Positions 1 through 4,836 of a stretch of DNA of 5,390 bases are shown in pieces (the first letter of the stretch is position 1; each line of letters opens with the position of its first letter). The notes beneath the pieces are model-generated. The model ran no database searches. It was not told the origin of the DNA and worked only from the letters and a program-made list of their open reading frames with translations. This DNA comes from Caldifarciminota bacterium (GTDB lineage: Bacteria > Hydrothermota > Hydrothermia > B15-G9), in contig JAMOPK010000398.1 of the NCBI GenBank assembly GCA_027064565.1, positions 1-5,390 of the forward strand, given 5' to 3'. Both the position numbers and the translations under genes were made by a program.

Positions 1-604
1 CCTGTTCGATGAGTTCGAGAAGGCCCATCCTGACACTTTCAACATCCTCCTGCAGATACTCGAGGAAGGCGTTGTCACCGATAGCATCGGCAGAAAAGTC
101 AACTTCAGGGAGACGGTGATAATACTAACATCGAACATCGGAACGAGGTTTATCAACAAGGCCCGCGGCATGGGCTTTTCAAACAAAAAGTCAGATTTCG
201 ATACGGAAGACATCAAAAAATACCTGCAGGACGAACTCAAAAGATTCCTGCCCCCTGAACTCCTCAACAGGATAGACGATGTCATCATCTTCAACCCGCT
301 GGAGAAAGAGCACCTGAACAAAATCATCGACATCATGCTGATCGACCTGATGAAACGTATCGCGGAGAAGAAGATCAAGCTCTCGCTCTCGCCCTACGTT
401 CGGGATTTCCTCATAGAGAAAGGCTATAACCCCGAATACGGCGCCAGGCCTTTGAGGCGCGCGATTCGGGTTTACATCGAAGATCCCCTCTCGGAGGCAA
501 TCTTGAGGGGGGAGATAAAAGACGGCGAGCGTGTTCTCGCCGTGCTTGAGCAGGGTAAAATCCAGTTCATTCCCACCAAGGAGAAGGAAGAATGCTTGGT
601 ATAA
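1..604 (+). CDS. clpC: ATP-dependent Clp protease ATP-binding subunit ClpC, C-terminal part (5' end outside window)
   Basis: This is the C-terminal 200 residues of a class I Clp/Hsp100 AAA+ unfoldase, which in the cytoplasm unfolds substrates and feeds them to the ClpP peptidase. Reading is in frame from base 2 and is open at the left edge. In order are the D2 Walker B region (LFDEFEKAH, visible residues 1-9), sensor 1 Asn in ILTSNIG (about 45), a GMGF loop (56-59) that matches the ClpP-docking loop position, the arginine-finger motif NRID (89-92), and the D2-small domain with sensor 2 in YGARPLRR (146-153) followed by IEDPLSE. The IEDPLSE ending and ClpP-type loop favour ClpC over ClpB. The N-domain, D1 and middle domain are not visible, so ClpA/ClpE-like variants cannot be fully excluded. 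A GTG at 116 is an internal Val codon, not a start. The gene ends 13 bases inside bamA. Confidence 0.93.
   Translation, partial: LFDEFEKAHPDTFNILLQILEEGVVTDSIGRKVNFRETVIILTSNIGTRFINKARGMGFSNKKSDFDTEDIKKYLQDELKRFLPPELLNRIDDVIIFNPLEKEHLNKIIDIMLIDLMKRIAEKKIKLSLSPYVRDFLIEKGYNPEYGARPLRRAIRVYIEDPLSEAILRGEIKDGERVLAVLEQGKIQFIPTKEKEECLV
578..583 (+). promoter_or_regulatory. Ribosome binding site of bamA, inside the clpC reading frame
   Basis: AAGGAG lies 8 bases before the ATG at 592, with a second AAGGA directly after it at 584-588. It fixes the bamA start. In the bamA frame the next stop upstream is TAA at 556-558 and no other start codon lies in between. Because the site is within clpC codons, bamA translation is probably coupled to termination of clpC. 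Confidence 0.75.
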
Positions 605-2892
605 CTCTGGCTATCTTCCTGTCTTTCCCCATAACAGTGAGAGACGTGGAAGTCGATGGAGCTAAATGGGTATCTGAAAAATTCGTCATCACAAAATTTG
701 GAATAAGTCCGGGCACACAGGTCGGGATTCCGGATATCTATCTCTCCATGAAGGAACTCTATCGTGGCGAGCGGTTTAATGACATCAAACTATACCAGAT
801 TGGTCCGGATTCCAGCGCGGTTCTGGTGATTAAAGTGGCTGAGAACCCAACGTTGCGCGACCTCGTTCTGACAGGCAACAAAAAACTCAGTTCCGACGAG
901 ATCAGAGACTCGATACTCAGGATAAGTGCCGGCGAAGAAACCGACAAAGAGATCGTGTCCAGCTTCAAAGCCGAATACGGGAAAAAGGCTCAGGTTTATA
1001 AAGCGCATGCAATTTATCCCCTTTCGCCCAACCGGATATTTTCGTGGAAAACCGCCATCAAAAAGGCTTATCTAAAGAAGGGTTACCCTCTTGTCGAGGT
1101 GAATGCCGAGGTCAAAGACACCGATTCATTGGGACGGGCTGACCTCGTTATTCGAGTAAAGGAAGGCCCAAAAGTCAAGGTGAAAGAGATAAACTTTCAC
1201 GGCAACGTAGCTTTCGATGACAAAAAACTGCGCAAGGTCATCAAAACCAAACAGGCCGGTTTTCTGAGAAGCGGGACACTCAAATTGGATGAATGGGAAC
1301 AGGATTCAGCACGCCTGATAGAATTCTACGCCGACCATGGCTATCCGAGAGCGAAGGTAGATTCAACGCGGATCAGATACGAGGGCAGATACGCTTACAT
1401 CGACATCTGGATCACTGAAGGCCCCAAACTGGTAATCCACGACATCGACATCGAAGCTGCGCCTCCCTTTGACTCCACAAAACTTTATTCCCTGCTGAAA
1501 TTCGCTAAAGGCGAGCCATTTTCAAGGAAAAAATACACCGAATCCATGCAGGATATCATGACGGCATACCGGGATTCGGGATTTATGTATGTGCAGGTTA
1601 TTCCCCTTGATTCGATATTACAGGATACGTTGCTGGATGTCGTCTGGAAGATTCAGCCCGGCAATCGGATATTCATTCGGAAAATAGAAATCGAAGGAAA
1701 TCGCAAAACGAGGGATTATGTAATTCTGAGGGAGCTCGATCTGTTCCCCGGTGACCACTTCTCCTCTACGAAACTACAGAAGAGTCAGAGAGACCTGTTC
1801 ATGCTCAATTTCTTCAGCAATGTGATGATAAATTTCCAGAACACGCCTGACAGCAACAAGATAGACCTTGTGCTCAAGGTTCAGGAGAAGCCGTCCGGCC
1901 AGCTGGGCTTTGGAGCCACCTATTCCGAACTGGAAGGGCCTGCCCTGTATTTCAACGTCATGCAGCCGAACTTTCAGGGGAAAGGTCAAACAATCTCGTT
2001 GATGCTGCAATACGGCAAAAACGTCCAGAACTATCGGATATCCTTCACCGAACCATGGCTTGGCGGAAAGCCCCGTTCACTCGGGTTCGACCTCCACAAT
2101 GTAGTTTATTACTACTACGCCGATTTCGACCGACAGGAGACGGGTGGAAGCGTCTCATATTCACAGAGGATATGGAACGATTACTGGCGAACAGGGGCGA
2201 CATATAGCCTCGAAAAAGTTACCCTGTTCAATGTGTCGGAGTATTACAAAGAGCATTATCCTGAATTTTCCAAACCCTTCTGGACTTCTTCCATCTCATA
2301 TTTCATCTCCCGTGACACCAGAAACAGGCCGTTTTTCCCGACAAGGGGCAGCCGGTTCAGTTATACCCTTATGCTTGCAGGTGGGCCTCTCCAGGGCGAT
2401 GTCCACTACCACAAACACACCATCGAATGGTCAAAATATCTGCCGCAGCCCTTCAGCAGCAAGAAATACGCCTCGGTTTTCTGGGTGAGAGGCGGCTATG
2501 TGGGCGGCTACCATCCGGAAGACTGGTCAATCGGCGTTCCGTATTATGAACGATTCTTCCTTGGCGACATCGGATTTTACGGCCTCAGGGGACACGAACT
2601 CCGTTCCGTATCCCCAATCCTTGACGGCACGAAGATAGGCGGTCGGGTCTTCGGCATTTTCACACTGGAAGAGCGTTATCTTGTGGAACAAAACATTTAC
2701 TTCCTCGCATTTCTGGACATCGGCAATTCATGGCTTAACGTCAATCAGATTCCCGAAAGGGGACTCGAATACGGACTCGGGGTGGGAATGCGAATGGAAA
2801 TCCCGATGATGGGTATTCTCGGGTTTGACATAGGTTATAACCCTGAGACCGGCCAGTTCGTCCCCCACATCCAGGTCGGCACGATGTTCTGA
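592..2892 (+). CDS. bamA: Outer membrane protein assembly factor BamA (Omp85 family, five POTRA domains)
   Basis: A 766-residue Omp85 protein that, by family, folds and inserts beta-barrel proteins into the outer membrane as the core of the BAM complex. After a short hydrophobic N-terminus (about 1-15) come five POTRA repeats at roughly 16-85, 86-192, 193-277, 278-357 and 358-432. Each ends in a beta-strand pattern such as VIRVKEGP, IWITEGP or LVLKVQEKP. Residues 433-766 form the 16-strand-type barrel: alternating aromatic strands, the loop-6 region FLGDIGFYGLRGHE (657-669), the strand FLAFLDIGNSW (704-714), and a C-terminal strand ending in Phe (HIQVGTMF) that matches the outer-membrane beta-signal. 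Length is close to E. coli BamA (810), with a shorter barrel. Oddities: the loop-6 motif is LRGH rather than VRGF/Y, POTRA2 is about 25 residues longer than usual, and the signal peptide lacks a basic n-region. The start overlaps clpC by 13 bases. Confidence 0.95.
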   Translation: MLGITLAIFLSFPITVRDVEVDGAKWVSEKFVITKFGISPGTQVGIPDIYLSMKELYRGERFNDIKLYQIGPDSSAVLVIKVAENPTLRDLVLTGNKKLSSDEIRDSILRISAGEETDKEIVSSFKAEYGKKAQVYKAHAIYPLSPNRIFSWKTAIKKAYLKKGYPLVEVNAEVKDTDSLGRADLVIRVKEGPKVKVKEINFHGNVAFDDKKLRKVIKTKQAGFLRSGTLKLDEWEQDSARLIEFYADHGYPRAKVDSTRIRYEGRYAYIDIWITEGPKLVIHDIDIEAAPPFDSTKLYSLLKFAKGEPFSRKKYTESMQDIMTAYRDSGFMYVQVIPLDSILQDTLLDVVWKIQPGNRIFIRKIEIEGNRKTRDYVILRELDLFPGDHFSSTKLQKSQRDLFMLNFFSNVMINFQNTPDSNKIDLVLKVQEKPSGQLGFGATYSELEGPALYFNVMQPNFQGKGQTISLMLQYGKNVQNYRISFTEPWLGGKPRSLGFDLHNVVYYYYADFDRQETGGSVSYSQRIWNDYWRTGATYSLEKVTLFNVSEYYKEHYPEFSKPFWTSSISYFISRDTRNRPFFPTRGSRFSYTLMLAGGPLQGDVHYHKHTIEWSKYLPQPFSSKKYASVFWVRGGYVGGYHPEDWSIGVPYYERFFLGDIGFYGLRGHELRSVSPILDGTKIGGRVFGIFTLEERYLVEQNIYFLAFLDIGNSWLNVNQIPERGLEYGLGVGMRMEIPMMGILGFDIGYNPETGQFVPHIQVGTMF

Positions 2893-2958
2893 GAAAAACA
2901 GGGTGCAGGGCTAAAGCTCCATCAGGTGCTGTTTGAAGTCCTGCACCTTTAATTTTTT
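2892..2958. terminator. Probable bidirectional intrinsic terminator between bamA and the MGMT-like gene
   Basis: GGTGCAGG at 2902-2909 pairs perfectly with CCTGCACC at 2940-2947. The stem extends outward by one G-U and one A-U pair, giving arms 2900-2909 and 2940-2949. On the + strand it is followed by TTTAATTTTTT (2948-2958), suited to ending bamA. On the - strand the same stem is followed by a run of five T (2898-2894), suited to ending the MGMT-like gene, whose stop codon lies at the stem base. The weakness is the 30-base loop; AAAGC (2913-2917) may pair with GCT-TT (2928-2933, one bulge) to shorten it. Confidence 0.55.
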
Positions 2959-3363
2959 GCCCTTTTGAATTACAACCAGCCCTTCATCCTCGAGGCGTTT
3001 TTTCTGGATCTTGCCGCCTCCGGGCAATTTAGGATTAAGGCTGCCATCAGATTTTATCACCCGCCACCATGGAACCTTCTCGATTTCCCCGGATTCCACA
3101 GCCTCTGCTATGAGTCTTATGGCAATCCCGGTCACAAGCGGGCACGTGGTGACCACCTGATATTTTCTGGCAAGGTAGTCTCTTATCTGTCCCACGGTTA
3201 AAACTTTCCCCGCCGGGATTTTACTCATGAGTTCCATAATCTCTCTGGCAGAAGGAATCAACATCATGCCGGCCCCATACCTGCCGATCAACCTTGGGGG
3301 TATCTCAACTATCTGGTCCTCCATACTTTCAATTTTTTCACGCACCGTTTTTTTCTTTCCCAT
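2911..3363 (-). CDS. MGMT/ATL-like DNA-binding protein with PWWR in place of PCHR
   Basis: A 150-residue protein resembling the DNA-binding domain of O6-methylguanine-DNA methyltransferase (MGMT/Ogt). A charged N-terminus (1-20) and a segment with RYGAGMMLIPS (28-38) precede the winged-helix part. That part has IPAGKVLTVGQIRDYLA (49-65), matching the family's IPxGxVxTYGxIA, then the recognition-helix region TTCPLVTGIAIRLIA (72-86), then VPWWRVIKSDGSL (97-109), matching IPCHRVI plus the following strand, then RLEDEGL (123-129). At the active site the acceptor Cys is Trp99 and the following His is Trp100, so alkyl transfer by the normal chemistry is not expected. By analogy with alkyltransferase-like (ATL) proteins it may bind damaged bases without repairing them. 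The only Cys, Cys74, lies in the helix region. From memory, related proteins occur in Bacteroidetes with Tyr-Trp at this site. No Shine-Dalgarno is seen before the ATG. It converges on bamA. Confidence 0.8.
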   Translation of the reverse strand: MGKKKTVREKIESMEDQIVEIPPRLIGRYGAGMMLIPSAREIMELMSKIPAGKVLTVGQIRDYLARKYQVVTTCPLVTGIAIRLIAEAVESGEIEKVPWWRVIKSDGSLNPKLPGGGKIQKKRLEDEGLVVIQKGKKLKVQDFKQHLMEL

Positions 3364-3369
3364 GCTTTT

Positions 3370-3377
3370 ATTTTATA
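3370..3377 (-). promoter_or_regulatory. Possible -10 box next to the start codon of the MGMT-like gene
   Basis: On the minus strand TATAAAAT (3377 down to 3370) sits 6 bases before the ATG at 3363. If used as a -10 element, transcription would begin at or within a few bases of the start codon, giving a leaderless or near-leaderless mRNA, which agrees with the absence of a ribosome binding site. No good TTGACA-like -35 is found 16-18 bases further up (GGCTGG/TGGCTG there), so this is tentative. Confidence 0.3.
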
Positions 3378-3406
3378 GTCAGAGTGGCATAATTCCAGCC
3401 ATCGAA

Positions 3407-3470
3407 TTACCCTGATTTCCATTAAATGTTTAGCTCATTCTCTATTTCCTCAATTTCTCATTCAGGGTAA
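3407..3470. repeat. Inverted repeat, 9-bp perfect arms, 46-base spacer
   Basis: TTACCCTGA at 3407-3415 and its exact reverse complement TCAGGGTAA at 3462-3470 flank an A/T-rich stretch with no open reading frame. The repeat lies upstream of the MGMT-like gene on the minus strand, between the hom terminator and the putative -10 box. Arm centres are 55 bases apart, about five helical turns. It could be a pair of operator half-sites, a long-loop hairpin, or chance. No T-run follows either arm, so it does not look like a terminator. Confidence 0.4.
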
Positions 3471-3501
3471 AACAAAAACGGGCTATCAATTGATAGCCCG
3501 T
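3471..3501 (-). terminator. Intrinsic terminator of hom
   Basis: A perfect 22-base palindrome at 3479-3500 (half CGGGCTATCAA) extends by one A-T pair to 3478-3501. Read on the minus strand, the GC-rich stem base is followed by TTTTTGTTTT, the classical rho-independent layout. It begins about 33 bases after the stop codon of homoserine dehydrogenase and also separates that gene from the MGMT-like gene downstream on the same strand. Confidence 0.88.
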
Positions 3502-3533
3502 CAAAGTTCCTTTTAGGCTAAAAGCTGAACAGC

Positions 3534-4559
3534 TCACATAGATTTAACTATTTCGATCAGGTCTGCCACAAGGGCATGGCCCGTCTGGATCCTGCCAGCC
3601 CCGGGACCGACGATGGTAACTTCGCCGAGATGGTCGGTTTTGAAAACAAGGGCGTTCGTGACGCCATTCACGTAATACAGGAAATCCTCCGGACCGATCA
3701 TTTCAGGGGTGACTTTGGCTTTTACCGTGCCGTTTTCGCGCCAGACTCGGGCGATAAGCTTCCACTTTTTGCCTTCGGCCTTTGCCTTCTCGATGTCCTC
3801 AATTGTCAAACCCGTTATGCCAACCCTCTCCACATCGGAAGGTTTTAGGTGACCATCAAATAACAGGTTCGCCATGATCACAGCCTTTGCCACAGCATCC
3901 CAGCCTTCCACATCGGCATCGGGTTTGGCCTCGGCATATCCGAGCCGCTGAGCCTCCTTGAGGGCCTCATCGTAGGTTTTGCCGGTCTCCATGTTCGTCA
4001 AAATGAAGTTGGTCGTTCCGTTGACTATGCCCCTGACCTCCTCGAAATGGACACCGGCAAGCGGTCCCATCGCAAGGTTCAAAGCCGGTGTTCCTGCGAG
4101 CACCGTCCCCTCGAATCTCAATTGGACACCCATATCATCGGCTATCGCTTTGAGTTCGTTATAGGCAAGAGCTATCGGCCCTTTGTTTGTGGTTATGACG
4201 TGCTTCTTCGATCTCAAAGCTTCGCGGATGTGGGTAATCCCCGGTTCGCCGGTCTGGAGATTGGTCGGGGTCACCTCGGCAATAACGTCAGCCTCACTCT
4301 CATGGATAAGCCTGAGACTATCCCACCCGGTTTCGCCCAGCTCTTCGATCTTCTGTCCGTTGTCAACGAGCTGCAGGGCTTTCTTCAGGTCAATCCCGTC
4401 GGGGTTATGGATGCTACCCCATACAAGGTCAGCTATCCCTACAACCCTGTAGGTGAAGCCGTATTTTTCCTCGAAATAAGCCTTTTTATTCACAAGGATT
4501 TCGGCAAATCCACGACCAACAGTGCCAAAGCCTATAAGCCCGATCTTCACTTCCTTCAT
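3534..4559 (-). CDS. hom: Homoserine dehydrogenase, short form without ACT domain
   Basis: A 341-residue cytoplasmic enzyme that, by family, reduces aspartate 4-semialdehyde to homoserine with NAD(P)H, the branch step toward threonine and methionine. The N-terminal Rossmann fold has IGFGTVG with the GxGxxG glycines at 10, 12 and 15. NKGP (125-128) carries the active-site Lys126, and VNGTTNFI (179-186) is the family signature. The substrate site is seen in GYAE (Glu210) and DADVEGWDAVAK (214-225), where Asp221 and Lys225 match the catalytic Asp/Lys pair spaced four apart. The C-terminus closes with GPGAGR (318-323), and the protein ends without a regulatory ACT domain or fused aspartokinase. 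It may therefore escape threonine feedback through that domain. AAGGAG 8 bases before the ATG supports the start. It lies 165 bases downstream of the transporter small subunit on the same strand and ends in a strong terminator. Confidence 0.95.
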   Translation of the reverse strand: MKEVKIGLIGFGTVGRGFAEILVNKKAYFEEKYGFTYRVVGIADLVWGSIHNPDGIDLKKALQLVDNGQKIEELGETGWDSLRLIHESEADVIAEVTPTNLQTGEPGITHIREALRSKKHVITTNKGPIALAYNELKAIADDMGVQLRFEGTVLAGTPALNLAMGPLAGVHFEEVRGIVNGTTNFILTNMETGKTYDEALKEAQRLGYAEAKPDADVEGWDAVAKAVIMANLLFDGHLKPSDVERVGITGLTIEDIEKAKAEGKKWKLIARVWRENGTVKAKVTPEMIGPEDFLYYVNGVTNALVFKTDHLGEVTIVGPGAGRIQTGHALVADLIEIVKSM

Positions 4560-4724
4560 CTTCTCATCTCCTTGCTTGTTGTTTCCCTATCATTTTGTAT
4601 CCAGATGACTTCTAAAACAGGGATGTGGAAAAACTAATGGATCTGAGAATGGCAAAATACGGGAAAACTCATTGTTTCGATGATATCCTCACGTCCAGAC
4701 ACTCCAACCTATCCAGAAACAAGT
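4560..4724 (-). other. Spacer between the transporter small subunit gene and hom
   Basis: These 165 bases hold the hom ribosome binding site but no open reading frame, clear hairpin followed by a T-run, or convincing -35/-10 pair on the minus strand. TACAAA at about 4599-4594 is a weak -10 candidate. TCTGGATA occurs twice on the minus strand (about 4717-4710 and 4606-4599). I therefore cannot tell from sequence whether hom is read through from the transporter genes or has its own promoter here. Confidence 0.4.
4568..4573 (-). promoter_or_regulatory. Ribosome binding site of hom
   Basis: On the minus strand AAGGAG (4573-4568) lies 8 bases before the ATG at 4559. An ATG between them (4567-4565) is out of frame and overlaps the site, so 4559 is the start. 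It also places the Rossmann strand KIGLIGFG right at the N-terminus, as expected for this family. Confidence 0.75.
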
Positions 4725-4835
4725 TTATTTTCCTTTTTCCTGTCGGCTTTTGAATGCTATGGAGGCAAAGTAAATCAGGCCACCCCATAGCACAATAGCG
4801 CCAAACAGGAACATAATCCAGGCTGACAGCGGCAT
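4725..4835 (-). CDS. MetS-type NSS transporter small subunit (36 residues, one membrane span)
   Basis: A 36-codon reading frame starts ATG at 4835 and ends TAA at 4727-4725. It opens MPLSAWIMFLFGAIVLW, continues through GGLIYFASIAF, and closes with a charged tail KSRQEKGK. The profile is a single transmembrane helix (about 4-28) with an outside N-terminus by the positive-inside rule. The short N-terminus followed by IxxxxxGxxxLWGGL is what I know from MetS-family small subunits that accompany NSS methionine/alanine importers (MetPS of Corynebacterium). Its position supports this: it starts one base after the stop of an NSS transporter, giving TAAAATG, and has its own AGGAGGA ribosome binding site. 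Role by family: needed for function of the large subunit; not shown here. The substrate cannot be read from the sequence. Genes of this size are easily missed by automatic callers. Confidence 0.82.
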   Translation of the reverse strand: MPLSAWIMFLFGAIVLWGGLIYFASIAFKSRQEKGK

Positions 4836-4836
4836 T

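Noticed and set aside
116..604. A separate 162-codon gene starting at the GTG at 116
   Set aside because: The frame is open from base 2 and the preceding 38 codons encode the Walker B region of ClpC, so the GTG is an internal Val codon.
2144..2488. A 114-codon open frame in another frame of bamA
   Set aside because: It lies entirely within conserved barrel-coding sequence, shows no domain and no ribosome binding site.
2490..2515. Near-duplicate GGCGGCTA units in bamA
   Set aside because: They encode a Gly-Gly-Tyr-Val-Gly-Gly-Tyr strand of the barrel and need no other explanation.
2965..3415. Two + strand frames (78 and 62 codons) opposite the MGMT-like gene
   Set aside because: No domain or start signals; the minus-strand reading has clear family motifs.
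4047..4637. A 196-codon open frame on the + strand opposite hom
   Set aside because: It is antisense to a clearly conserved enzyme, encodes no recognisable domain, and has no ribosome binding site; it is a by-product of hom codon use.
4599..4717. Repeated TCTGGATA on the minus strand before hom
   Set aside because: Two 8-base copies about 110 bases apart with no symmetry or further copies; compatible with chance.
4560..4724. A riboswitch or T-box leader (SAM, threonine or methionine type) before hom
   Set aside because: I could find no T-box sequence, SAM-riboswitch-like conserved helices or terminator/antiterminator pair in this spacer.
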